From: Cristatella mucedo
Taxonomy: Eukaryota; Bryozoa; Phylactolaemata; Cristatellidae
DNA: 64,000 bases
Assembly (NCBI GenBank): GCA_009760855.2
Contig: WPIO01000032.1
Span: 3,231,001 to 3,295,000 of the forward strand
Reading direction: 5' to 3'
Shown: positions 28,401 to 42,200 of the stretch, piece after piece
Layout of the letters: each line of letters begins with the position of its first letter
Numbering within the stretch: position 1 is the stretch's first letter
The notes under the pieces: generated by a model
Seen by the model: only the letters and a program-made list of their open reading frames with translations
Told to the model about the DNA's origin: nothing
The model's database searches: none
Position numbers and translations under genes: made by a program

Positions 28401-31400
28401 GATATGTAAAACTAGTGCCTAGCAGTTCAATGCACTTGGCACAGCAACATCGTCCAGGATTCGCAGGTGTCCTGTATTCATTATGTCTTCAATGAGGCGA
28501 AGGGTCCCTACACCGCCTGTTACAAAGCCTCCCCGAATCATCATTAATCTGGACCCGAACTTCACAGTATATTTCAAGCAGACATCAGCATATGCTTCGT
28601 CACTCCTGCTTCAAACGTAGGATTGATGTTAGCAACTGACATACACTGTGTACATACTTTCGTCAGTAAAGAATACCGGTGTCCAACCTTCGGTAGTTCG
28701 GTGGCTACGCTGCCATGCCCATTGAAAATATGCTTCTTTGTGGGCTATCTTCAGTAGTGGAACTTACTTTGCCACTCTTGCCAAAAGCCCTTGTTCGCTG
28801 AGCCTTCGCCTCATCGTCCATCCACTGAGGATCTTGCCGGTGGTTAGCTCGAGTACTTTGGCATGGAATCGAGCAGAGGCAAACGGACCTTCAGGCAATC
28901 CATTTTCAGTAGCCGATCATTCCTCTTGGTAGAAGCCCGAGGGCGCCCAGGCGGAGGCTGGTTCTTCATCGTCCCTAGCACAGACATTTTCCGAATGTTT
29001 TATCGAACAGCTTTCTCGCTTATTCCCAGCTTCCATGTGGTCGCTCTGCTGCTAACCTTCACAAGATGGTAAGACCATAGCTTGCCTTTAACAAATCAGT
29101 AAGGCGACCTCCCTTTGCCATGGCTGCTAGTACTGCACTCACGTGCCGATACGGTCTGCCGGCTTTGACCAAGGTCACCAGATGTCCGTCCAACTTCCCC
29201 TGCGTGCTAGCTCAACGAGACTATGTTACAGTTTATACTACACAAATAAAGTTTGCATGTATGTATGCATGTATGTCTCTCCATCTGCAACTCCACAAAG
29301 CCACAAAAGCTACGTGTATGTTACGAATGGGTATGGGTTTTTATAGCCCACTTACTGTAGTTTGAGTGTATGCCGGCTTCTCTAATGAGCCTGTGATGTG
29401 GTATGGACACAGGCCGGTAACCGCTGGTGGCCAGATGGTGGATTCACTATCAGGGTCGGCCACTGCACAGTTGTGGTCCTCGATGAATCATCGGGGTCAC
29501 CCGGGGGACTGGAGGAGTGGAAGGCGACTCTAGTGGGAGAAGGGGACGAAGGCAGTCGTGCGTCTTGCTACTCCGTGCCTTGTACAATAAACCGTTGGCG
29601 TTGTTCATCGGCCGGCTCTCTGATGGGCGAACCGAACTACACTTACGGCCTAAGCGGCTTTCGGTACGCATTCGGTAGCCAGCAAACTTCATCTCACCTA
29701 ACAAAGAGAAAGTGGGAAGCATAGCAGAGTCATGAGAGCAGTTGAGGTAGTGAGTAGCGTAAAAGTAGCAGCTAATGGCTGCTTCAAAGGATGAGCCATA
29801 GTCGGCAGTAGGAGAGTAGTTGTCGTTGCGTAAGAATTGTGGAAGCGAGTTCCACAGCCTAGGACCTGCAGAGCTAAGCTTTCATCGCCAACGGTCTTTA
29901 AGCGGAGGAATGGAACAGCTAATTTATTGTCCATACAGGATCTGGGGACACGGAGAGGCTGAAACTGGTGCAGCAGTTCAGCTTGGTATGGAGGAGCCAA
30001 GCCTCGGCGGGCCTTGTGGATCAGCGTAAGCACCTTGCCGTAAATCCTTTGGTCAACCTGAAGCCATCTTAGCTCTTTTAGCAAAGGAAACACGTGCTCA
30101 AACTTCTGGAACTTGAAAACTAGCCTTGCAGCCATATTGATAGCCATTAGCAGAGGTCTGCAAATGCTACACGAAGGATGTTGCTCATATTTAAAGATAC
30201 AACCTCAATACAAACTTGTTTCCTACTAGCAGATGTTTGTATTATTATTATCATATACCATATCCATGGGTGAGCGGATTAATACTTCCCTCGCAGCCAA
30301 CAAACTCTGGAACTGCAACCGGCCATCGGTATTGGGGATATCCGGTTGCTAAGGATTTGCGGGTTCAGCACTCAGAAGCCCTCTCGAGCAAAATGTTACA
30401 GACCAAAGCATGGCTTCTTGATAGCCAATGAATGATAAACACATTCGTGAGTATTTACCATCAATGTACAGTATGTCCACCTATTGGCCGAGATACATCG
30501 ACCGGAGTCACAGCAGGCCAAGTGTTGGCAAAACATATGGCTGCTAGTGTGGATCCCTAAGAAAATTAACGTTCTTAATAGCCACTCTCCAAAGTCTAGA
30601 ATTAAAAATATAAACTTATTAGTGATGCGAACATGCAATAATGCTTCACGTCTGAACGAATAAAAAAAGATCTATCCATATAGGTTAAGCATGCTGTGAG
30701 GAGTGGGTGGTTGGGGTTTTTCGTTTAGCTTTGTGTCTTTTGAAAAGAAGGAACTTCTCTATGTCGGTCGATAAACATGTTCAGGCTTTAAGTGAGCTGC
30801 AATGAAAATCGATGGTTTATATCAACCAACTTTGTATCAATTCGACCATGCTAAGGTTGCTAAAAAGAGATGTCTTTAAGTGAATTGGTCCAAGTTCTTG
30901 TTCTGATTAGCAGAAACATAACTATTCCCTTTTTCTGCTGGTGGATACTCAGCTCGAAGATCTGCTGGAAATTTTTTATCGTAATTCACAAATTCCTAAA
31001 CTAAATTTGAAGTCTCAGGCTTCTAAATTACATTTTAAGTCTCGACAAGACTTAATCGAGGGTTGGCCATCTATCAACATGTTAGCTGCACTCAGTCGCT
31101 GCAACTGATATCAATGTTTACTACTTTATTTTTCTAAATTTGAACTTGATATCTTTTTTGGTGCCTTAAGATAGGTGGATGATGCTCAAGGTGTTCACCA
31201 GTCTGAAGGGACTACGTAGACAATACCCAGAAAGCTAGCTAAATGCTTTGACTGCCGAATGTGAATAAATCTTGTTATTTGTATCTTCCGCCTCGTGTGT
31301 ATGTTCCAACAATAACAAAGGTGACATACTCTTATCAAATACAAATATTCTGTCACGATTGCAAGCTGTCAACTCACATTACTAATAAATCATGCCCAGC

Positions 31401-33141
31401 CGAGCGCACGGTCATCTCATTTAGTCTTTTGCCTGTGTTCCCTTCGGTATCGAAAAACATTTAAATCACAAAACGATAAGACCATCGACATTGATGCTGC
31501 CCACGCGAAAGAAAAATATCTTCCGCGTTCCTGCCATCGAATTCTCTGTCTGACAGGCTCTTGTCGGTGGATTGCTGCAATAAGACACTGTTCGATGCTC
31601 GGTACACGTTTTTCTCCTTTGACTAAGTATGCTGTGCGTTCTCGCCCGGATGAATTGCGTTTTACAGCAGACGGAAAACTATCTACAGCGACTAACCGAA
31701 ATCTTGAAGAAATAAATAAAAGATCTATGCCGACTGTTCATCGACTAGCATATTAGGGCTAACGGAGATCGCACCAATCCAACCTGGCCAAGGCCGACTG
31801 TCGCTTCTATCAGCACATAGTTTAATCGCATATCCACAATCTGAATTAAGTCGACCATCAACCATCTCCTTAACTGCTCAGAGGTCTCAACTTTACTTTA
31901 TCTCACCTTACCTTACCTTAGTTCGCCTTACACAGTGATCTTTTTACCAAGCAATTCTATGGATGATATAGGCAATCTTTTCTCAAGTGTCTTTGACAGT
32001 ATGATAGATCAGATGGGATCATACATTCCATCTCCAAGGTAACATCCCGACTGTAACTACCACCCTTAGTTTCTGGCTACACGTCCATCTTCACAGTTCA
32101 GCGTGACACTACTGAATCACCTCAAAGTTCGTCTACCAGTCCGGTAAGACTGCTATCCCTCCAGGCCTCTTCCCTGTCTTCACCTTTTGAGATGCATAAA
32201 GTTACTGTTGCCCTATATAGTTAACATAATAACTATGTTCTTGCTTGTCCCAGCAACCTTCAAAAAGTACTGTTGCTAGGCCACACCTATCATTAATAAG
32301 TCAACTCTAGTCAAGGAAAGCGTAGCAATCTCTGCCCTGTCTCGCCACTGCCATTCCCACAAAAGACAGCGGAACGATTAGGGGCAGGCAAACAGAAACT
32401 CATACAACAATGCTTCATACATAGCTAGTAACGTCCGGTCAGGTATTAGAGTTAGCCGATTAGGCTTGGCCCACTGGTTAAGGTACTCGCCCTTGACCGA
32501 GGTCTACCCAAGGTCCTGTAGCATATGTGAAGTGCCTGAATAGAGATTAAGTTCTCTTAGAGCGTTAAACAAATTAATTATTGCTATCATTATAATCACT
32601 CGACAGAGTCAGCTCTGTTTGTCCATAATTATTTCTACATGAATGCATACGTAAATAGTCTCTCCTGCTTTTTTTTTATCTCTAGACAGCGATTGATAAT
32701 AGTAATTAACAACTCTTTCTTCAGCGTCTGTCATATCACCTACGCATCACTGGCACTATATTAATGTAATGTAAAGTACCTGAATTTAAGTGCATTAAGC
32801 CATGATGTCTAATTGGGTGTTACGCATGAGATTTTTCTATGGCACACTTTCAAGCCTAAGCGGCTTTTGGTACGCAAGCAATAGCTAACAGATTGCAATG
32901 GTTTAGGTCCTTTCTCAGTCAGTGACTTTCGAGAATTGATGTGAACGGGCATTAGTCATCGCAGAAGCGTCTAAGGTGCGGGCTCCCCAGGCACCTGTGC
33001 TTGGTAAACATTTTTTTTTACAGTACATACCATCAAAATTGTTCATGTGATCTCTAAGCATCATCTAGGCTTTCATTTTTGTGCAGATGTCATTGAGTTG
33101 TGTCTGTGCTTTGTTGACACATCACTTTCGTCCAACACGTT

Positions 33142-33216
<75 letters not shown>

Positions 33217-36200
33217 TCTATCTCTATCTCTGTCTCATTCACTCACTTCTGTTGCTGCATGCAAGATTGTCGTCCACACTTGCATTGCAGGAAAATTTCT
33301 CACCTGTCTTGACAATAAAATGAACTTACTGATATAGCGAAGCATAGTGTCACTCAGGAACGGAAAACATAGCCCCTAGATTAACTCACCTAGCATATGA
33401 CCACTATCTTCTGCACACAATCGGGGAATCCGGATCAACACTTTTCAGTTTAATCAGGATTCCTTTCACTTGATGAATACAACAGCTTAACTTGAGTATG
33501 TCTACTTTCAATTACTTAATATTGTCCAAAATCGGGCCCGCTTAGAATGTGAGTGTTAAATCCAAGGTGAGCCATAAATTGTAAATGTTCCGTAGACTTC
33601 TTTACTACAATACTCACAGGTCTTGTGACCTAAGCCATTAGGCTCTAACAGCTATTTCCAAACTCTGCGGCTAGGGTTTGTCTGTTGTGAACATTACAAT
33701 TTCAAAATAAACCACTTCCACGGACCTGTACTGGCTTCCGATCAAGCAGCGTATCCAATTCAAGGTTATTCTCATCTCCTTTATTCTCTTAATTCTCTTG
33801 CTCTACCCTACTTATAAAAGGACTTCCAAATCACTTAAGGCATCACACCAATCGCTTATCTGATTCAACTCGTGTACCTTTGCCTCTATCCAACTCCAAG
33901 GCCTTGGAAGACCATGCCTCAATTCCATATTCGCCCAAAGTCCGGAATGACTCTACTAACGTCTCGACATACCCTGAATTGACGAGAAGTAAGAAACTGC
34001 AAACCCCACGTGTTCTTTGAAGCATTTGCTAGTCCTTTTGATATTTTCTTTGTGTGATTCGGCGTCTTGACATGGCGCACTTTATGATTAATAAACCGAA
34101 ATGCTTCTTTTACGGTATATTTCAATTCACGGAAAGATATATTTTCTCTTAAGAGTTATGCAAATTTCGTAATAATATTATTAAGTCGATAATAAATGCG
34201 ATAAGATTTATTAATGTAGTTATGAGATTTATTTATAAAGACGAAATTTGTAAAAAAAAATTGAATTTAATGTTAGAGCGTGAGGAGCTGAGAACCCAAT
34301 TTTTCAATACCTGTCAAGCCTTTTGTGTTAGGTTAATTTTGTTAGCTATTCGAGTGCAGACATTATTTACAGAAGATGCAGAGGAATTCGGGCTAAGGCT
34401 AAATTTTCGTCAGCTTTTCTTCACCCAAAAGTCTGTTTGTGGGTCGTGTATTTTTAATGTCTTAAACCGCATGTCACAAAATATTTGCCTATTTTTTGCT
34501 ATTAATTTTTAAAGTACCTTGCTAGTGGAATAAATTAATAGAAAATAAATATGAGCTAATTCCAGACAGCCTTCACCAAATAGCGGTAGAGGCTTGCAAA
34601 CCATCTTGCAGTGAGAAATAAAAAATTTTCTGCTGCCGAGCTTAAACCCACGATCTGGGTCGGGAAGTAGGAGCACCTTACCACTTAGCTAAGTCCCAGT
34701 GGCAAAAATTCAAATTCAGGCGATTCCACAGCCACATTTATATACCGGAAGAAGAGCTCTTACGGCTTCCCGCGCTGAGGTTGGTAATCTTGAATTCTTC
34801 TCCACATGACTGGAATCAGCAATATCTGTCATCCGGTGGGAACACTTTACCGCTGGCTAAGACTCCAAGAAATATCTATCGGCAGAGCCATCAGCACAGC
34901 AGTACCTAACCTTTCATTGACTTATCGAAGAGTTAACTGCGAATTGGTAATACTGTCATTTTTTATTATGCATGAGTTTGGGTCTATTTAGTATTTACTA
35001 GAAATAATGACAATATTAAATGTTAAAATAATGACAATATTTAATGCTGGCACTTTCTTCCATATTTTGTGTTAGCGGCTTGTTTAAAAGCTCTCCCTCA
35101 TAACCTCTAGTCTAGTTTTCTTAGGCTGCAGCTAACGTTGTTGCTAACTTGTTGCACCATAGAATTCAATCAATCGGGGCCGAACTGTAATTCGTCTTCA
35201 GAGCACAAAGGCAGAGAGCTACTGAGAAAACATTACGCTAAAATTATCAAATTGTGTATGAAAGCAACTGAACTGCCGTATGTGCTAGTGAGCTATTGGT
35301 GATCCAAAAATTCAGACTGGTTTTTCGCCATCAATGCATATATTTTGTCGTGATATTTCTGTCTACATATCTATTTTGTGTGCAAGAGAGACTAGGAGTA
35401 TTTCATTAACATTCCAAAGTCAGAAGAAATTCTGTGAATTTCACCTGCAGTACTCTTTTTAGTGAACTGCTTCAGGAAGGACTGCACATTTTCTGAAACT
35501 CCTCCTTGTGATAAAATTGCCACGCATCTGCGCTGTAAAACCAGCTCCGTATTTTAGGAAACGAGAGTTAACTTCACATACTAATCGTAGCAAGTCGCCT
35601 TGGGATAAGCTGGCGTTGATACACGAACAGAAAAGTAGCATCATTTCGGAAAACAGTTAAGCCCACTTTTTATCGTGCCACACTACTACCGTCTTCTGTT
35701 TACGGCTGTTGTATTTAATAATAATATATTTAATACATTTTTAAACTTTCTATCTAGGCACTTTACATGTTCTGCAAAGGAAGCACGATCAAATGTTTGG
35801 CGGTCACCATGATAATCTCAGAGGGAAAACGTAACTAGGCTGACATGTACACTATCAACATGTAAATGTGATTAATCGCAGCATGCGCAGTTTCAGAACG
35901 CAGAGGCCCATAAAAAATCACAAGAATCCGCCAAATGTTGTCAAAATATGTGCGTTTCAGCTTATTTTTAAATGTCAAGTCGGGGATGTCAGTCTCGAGT
36001 GAGTTCCAGGCTTTGGGATCATACGAACTAAGGGCATGGTCTCCAAAGGATTCGAGGTATGCATGCGGTGTAACTAAACGGTTCGATTCTGAAAAGCGAT
36101 TTGCTCGACGCCTAGCCTGGTGGTGAGTAGTTCTGATGGGTAGGTTGGAGTCAGAAAATAAAGGGAACTAAAAGTTAGTGACAAAACCAGTAATTCGATA

Positions 36201-39200
36201 CGCTGCTTGACGGGACGATAACGCAGGTCGGCAGAAGTGGTGTGAAGTGGCAACTGTGATGCTCACGACAGACAAGCCTAGCTGCAGAGTTCTGAACCAA
36301 CTATAAGTGCCTGATTGCACAAACAGTTAGACCAGCAAGCTGGAATACTGCGAACTATGCTAGTAAAGTGTATTTATTATTTCCGTATCTAAAGCGTAGA
36401 AAATAGAAGGCCTTAAAAATAAGACCTCTTGCACCCAATCAATCATATTTTTCAAGAAAACATTTCATGCTTGGAATAACACACCAGCTCTCGGCTTGGT
36501 TAACTATCAGGAAAAAACAACGTGCACGAGTACCAGCTTTCAGCGATCGACCGTGTGCCTATTGGGTGTCAGTATTTGTATAAGAACTCACTTTATGAAT
36601 ATTGAACTTCGCAACGCTGTCATCTGTTCTATTGTAAAATAGGGCACACCTTTTCAGCGATCCTGTGCCACCACTCATTAGTTGTATACTCCTTAACTAT
36701 TGAGTATGGTATCATATTTTCTATAGCTTGAGTTAGTATATTCGATTATCAGAAATAGGTTATCTAATAATTTAAAGAAATTGGGAGATTCTCACTTCTT
36801 TTGGAACAAAGGCTGATAGTTTTGGTCACCTAAAAGTCATAGTGTAAACTGCTTGGCTTGATTAGTCAGAATTGGCTTTTTGAATGCATGCTCCAAGTCG
36901 AACTCTCGCTCGATTCTGCTTACGTAGTAAATAAATTTATTGATGCATTTCTTAGTAGATAATAGCCAGCTACGTTTATAGAAGCTTTAGCTTAGCAACA
37001 AGTCTCAATTGAGCCCAAAAAAATTTCTGGCTTGAATCATCTCATTTTTGCAGGTACCCTTCTGACTTGCTTCGACAAAAATAGCCCCTGCTAAAGCCCT
37101 GCAAAAGCTTTCTTGAACTTGAGCTGGAAATCGCGGATAAAAAAACTCAATTCCCAGCCTCTTGCTTTTTGGAATGGCTTTTTGACAAGAGCATTGGAAA
37201 TTTCTCTGGGTTTAGTGTTGTTAGATAAATAAAGGCATATTAAGAATACTGAAGATTTTTTCAAAAAGTTTGACAATTATAAGACTTTGCTGCTTTCTTT
37301 TTTCTTAGTGTCAATTTTAATAGAGTGCAGGCTTAAAAGAAGCCTTCCTCTTTCTTCTGGAATTCAAGGGCCAGTAGTAATGAATATTTAAAGTTAATAA
37401 CCACAAGTCTAAAGACTTACCTGTGTACCATCCACCTTAGCTATAACTGCCAGGCTGTCAGGAACCGTCCACCTGTCCGGTGTTCTCGGAAATGGATACT
37501 CTTTGCCCCAGACTGGAATAGCAGGACATAAAATCAACGCAGGGCTCATACAGAGCAGAAGAATTTATAATTGTGATGCATAGCCACATTAGTATTATTT
37601 TTATTTATAATTATATCATTGTTACTACATTAATCTAATTGGGTCCTTGTAAATTTGTAGAGTTACATGAGGAAGTATATTACATTATATATGCATTGCA
37701 GTGCTGTTAATTCCAAATGCTAACTCTGAGTCTTAAAATGCAGTTCCGACGACATCCAGCTGTTTCTTATCTTCAAAACTCTCAGAATCAACTACAGTGA
37801 TTTACAAACTGACAAAATGCTTTGCAGACGTTCAGTTCTGGATTTCGGTCAACATTCTTAGGCTAAATGATGTTAACACCGAGCTGCTACTTATGGATAC
37901 CCCAAAGCTAACAGCTATGATACTGACTTTGCTGTGTTATCCTGGGCTGTCATAGTGTGACCGTCGCAGATTGATATTAATTTACGTGTCTTCTTTTATG
38001 TTTATACGTTGTATTCAAAAGACTCTCAACACAGTGAGGGTATCTGTTTGATTTTTGTCCATGATAGTGGACTACTTAAAGTAGAATCTGGCTAAATATC
38101 TTAATGGCTCGGTTCTCTCTACCTTAACTGCTGCAATTCAGTATCGAGATTTGGCAAGGCTATCGGAAAATGACTTAAGCCTCAACAAATGTTGATGAAT
38201 GCGGCTTCTAGATTGGTCTTTAAAGCTCAGAAACTCCGTCGCTCCTCTCATTTGCCAAAGGAGCTGCAACTAGGAACTACTTCACCAAAAGATGCCTTCT
38301 CGCCCATAGCTTCTTGGGGCAATAGCTTTGTTCTCTTACCATTTCACTTAAAAAAAGTTGGTGACAGATTATTTTTTCCCGGCACTAGATCGTGGAATGC
38401 ACGCACTTGCTTTTTTGCGCAATGACATCTTGTTCTCTTCTACCGAATGTGGAACAGCTTTTCCAGTCTCAAGTCATTATTACCCGCTATCTCCTATCTT
38501 ACCTATCCTTACCCCTTGTCAGCTTACACGCTACCTCTAGGCCAATTACTCCTACTTACTTGCTTCCTAGTGGGGAGTCAGGATTGTATGTATGTATGTA
38601 CGCATCTCCGTCTGTAACTACACAAAGTGATAAAGACCATGTGGGTGTTACGCAGAAGAGTTTTGTATAGCACACTCACAGCCTAAGCGGTTTTCGGTAC
38701 GCATTCGGTAGCCAACAAACTTCATCTCACGCAAGAAAGAAAAAGTGGGAAGCATAGCAGAGTCAGGAGAGCAATTGAGGTAGTGAGTAGCATGGAAGTA
38801 GCAGCTCAGGACCGCTAAAATGAATGAGCCATAGTCGGCAGTAGGAGAGTAGTTGTCGTTGCGTAAGAATTGTGGAAGCGAGTTCCGCAGTCTAGGACCT
38901 GCAGAGCTAAAGCTTCTGTCTCCAAACGTCTTTAAGCGGAGGAATGGAACATCAAATGTATTGTCCTACCGGGACCTGAGGGCGCGAACAGGCTGAAACT
39001 GATGCGGCAGTTCAGCTAGGTACGAATGAGCCAAGCCGTGGCGGGCCTTGTGGGTCAGCGTAAGAACTTTGCTCTGTATCCGTTGCTCAACCGGCAACCA
39101 TCCTAGCTCTTTCAGCAAAGGAGACACGTGCTCAAACCGCTGTGACTTGAAGACTAGCCTTGCAGCCATATTCATGGTCAGCTGCAGTGGATAATAGTTT

Positions 39201-42200
39201 TCTTTGGTAGCCCAGCCAAAATAGAATTACAATAATCAAGTGGAGGCAGACCTAAGGAGCTAGTTAAATTTTTTACAAGCAACTGTGGGAGACAGCTCCT
39301 GATCCTTGATAGGGATCGGACGTGATGGCTAGCTGTAGAGGCAGTCTTCTGAATGAAGCTTTTAAAATTGAGACAGCTGTCGAAAATGACACCTAAATTT
39401 CGAGCACATGGTGATGGTCCCACAATAGCATCACCTATTAGAAGAGCAAAGCCTTTTATTCCAGCTACACGCTTAGGGTGTCCTATGAGCAGCAGTTCGT
39501 TTTACCGTCATTCAGTTTCAAGAAGTTTTCCGACATCCAGGATTGAATGTTGGCAAGGCAAGCATTCAGTTTCTCAGTTGCTGCAGCAGATTCCGACGGT
39601 TTGAATGACAAATACACTGAGTATCGTCAGCATAAAAGTGATATCCCACTCCATCGGGATTAATCGCTTTTCCCAGAGGTTATGTATAAATGGAGAACAG
39701 CAAGGGACCGAGTACAGACCCTTGAGGGACTACACAGGTGACCCTTCTCGTGTGTGAGACCTGACCCTCATACGACACGGATTGAACACGATCAGACAAG
39801 TACGATTTAAATCACGCCAGTGCTTTGTCTGCCAGACCGATCGTTGTTCTCAATCGCTCAAGCAGAACATCGTGATCATTGGTGTCGAAGGCAGCAGACA
39901 GATCTAGCAGAGCATTCCCGTCGTCGTTGCCACGTAGAATGTCATTGTTTACAGTTTCAGTGGAGTGCTGCCACTTGAACCCTGATTGAAATGTTTCTGA
40001 CATGTCATTATTTTTAATTCGTTCAACCAGCTGCTTAGCAACAATTTTTTCAAGAATCTGTAACAAGAAATGAAGAAGGGAAACTGGGCGATAGTTTACA
40101 AGGACCTCTGTATCTAATCAAGGCTTTTTAAGTATGGGTCTAACGATTGCCGATTTGAAGGACTTGGGGACGTCCCATTTTTTAAAGAAGCATAGCAAAT
40201 CTCGGTTATGGCAGGGCTAAGGTGGTCTGCCAGTGACGACCCCAGAGGTGATCGTACAGGGTCTTCAGGAGACGAGCTTTTTTAGCTAGAACTTACTAAG
40301 GTAGCCACATCGCATGCAGTAACCTCGGAAAAAATTCTAAGGAAATCACAGGTAGTGATTTCACATTTGCTTTACTCGGAGTCGGCTTTATGGAGACACG
40401 AATGTGCACAATTTCTTAAGTAAAGAAGGCTGAAACTGTTTCGGCTGAGCCGTTAATTTCTGGGGAGTCAGACCTTTCAGCATTGGCCAGTGAATGATTT
40501 ACTGTCTCATAAATCTGCTTAGGTTCCGACTGGCAGGAATTCAGCTTTCGAGTGAAAAAGAAGCCCTGGATTTTGTAAGCTCCGTGTGTAAACTCCAAGG
40601 AAGTCTTTGAAATTGACTAGATCTGCATCAGAACCGGATTGCTTGAAACGGCGTTCAAGCCTGTGCTTAACCATGCGCATCTTTTGGAGTTTTTTTGTAA
40701 ATTGAAAGGAATCTCCACGACTTAGAACCCGGATAGAATGAACGAGAGCATGCTTGTCTAGAGCACTCCTGAGTGTCATGTTCATCGCATCAGTGAGGGT
40801 ATCGAGGCTGCCGGTCGAGTCTGAATGCAGATCAAAAAGACCTGCATCACAAACAGATTTCAAAAACTTGTCTGTGTCAAAGCTTTGTAAGTTACGTCGT
40901 TTTACAACTTCAACACTTAACCCTGTACGTACTAGGGCGCAGGAACAGTAAACGAGACCGAACAAAGATCTGAGAGGGTTAGTGGGCACACCATAAGTTC
41001 AGTGAGGAGGACATCCTTGGTGATCACGAGATCTAGAATGTGGCCACCACCGTGGGTGGTATGATTAACGTGTTAGACCAAACCAAATTTCTCATGACAG
41101 TCAAGAAATGAACGGTCCTCGCTGTTTCTAGGGTCGTCAACGTGAATATTGAAGTGTCCTACAAGATTCTCATCCAGGGAGAACAGGACCTGCAAAATTG
41201 TTATGCAGGCAGTGCTAGACCTGCAATTAAGTAACCATTATAGCTCAAAATAATAGTGTTTATTCGACCTAACTCTGTGGTTGCTCACGCATTGTCATTA
41301 AGAGCAATAGTTTTGTCATTGGTGACAGCCGGGGCATACCGTAGGAGGAGGTAGAGGCGGCTCAGGTCGCTGCCCTTCGGTCGGTGCCTCCATCTGCCCC
41401 TCCCTCTGCCCCTCCCCTGGCTCCGCTACTGATGCTGTCCTGACACATCTGCGTTTCGCTTTTTGAAAGTCATTTAGCTATCCTATGCGCAACAAAGGTA
41501 GCTCTGCTATGACTATGCTAAAGACACCTTTCCAGTTTAACACCTCCTTCATCATCGTAGTTTCGTGGAGAACAGTAGGAGACCTTTAAAAAATTACACT
41601 ATTGAACCCCTTTTAATTATTCGACTAATCGATTGAACTTAAAACGTTTACTTCACTTGAGCTATGTACGCATTTGATTGCGAAATAGGTAAGACAGCAA
41701 ATTTCACAGTAACGACGACATTGATTGTAATTGGTATATTAGATCAACAGTATCTCTTGCATAAAATATCATCTTAAGTTTCACTGTCTAATCATACGTG
41801 AATTCTTGGCTGGCTGCATTTCTCGATCAGCTAGACTTATGCCTCTCATTTTTCAATTTTCCTTTTTTTTTGAGATAAATTATTTTTGCTAGCTATCCTT
41901 GAGCTATATAGGTGCTGGGTGTGCTTAAAAAAATCTTCAGCACATCAATCGCTAATTTCTTTATACGAAAGGGGAACCGCACGCATTTATACGTACGTAA
42001 CGCATTTATACGCACGTAACGGGTATAGAGTGTATAAGTATGTTTATGTCTGAATATGTAAATACATGTATTTATATAGTATTTCCTATATTTTTAGTAA
42101 CGCTGTATCTTATTTTTGCGTGTAATTGATTGGAATCATAAGATATCTTGGAGATTTTGCGGTTAGCCTGCAGCATTCAAGTACCTTAGGGATGTCGCCT

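Noticed and set aside
29398-29724. Plus open frame of 108 codons
   Set aside because: It lies antisense to the LINE B 3' UTR and its insertion; it is a shadow frame.
33047-33337. Ser/Leu-rich open frame
   Set aside because: It is the translation of the (CT)n microsatellite.
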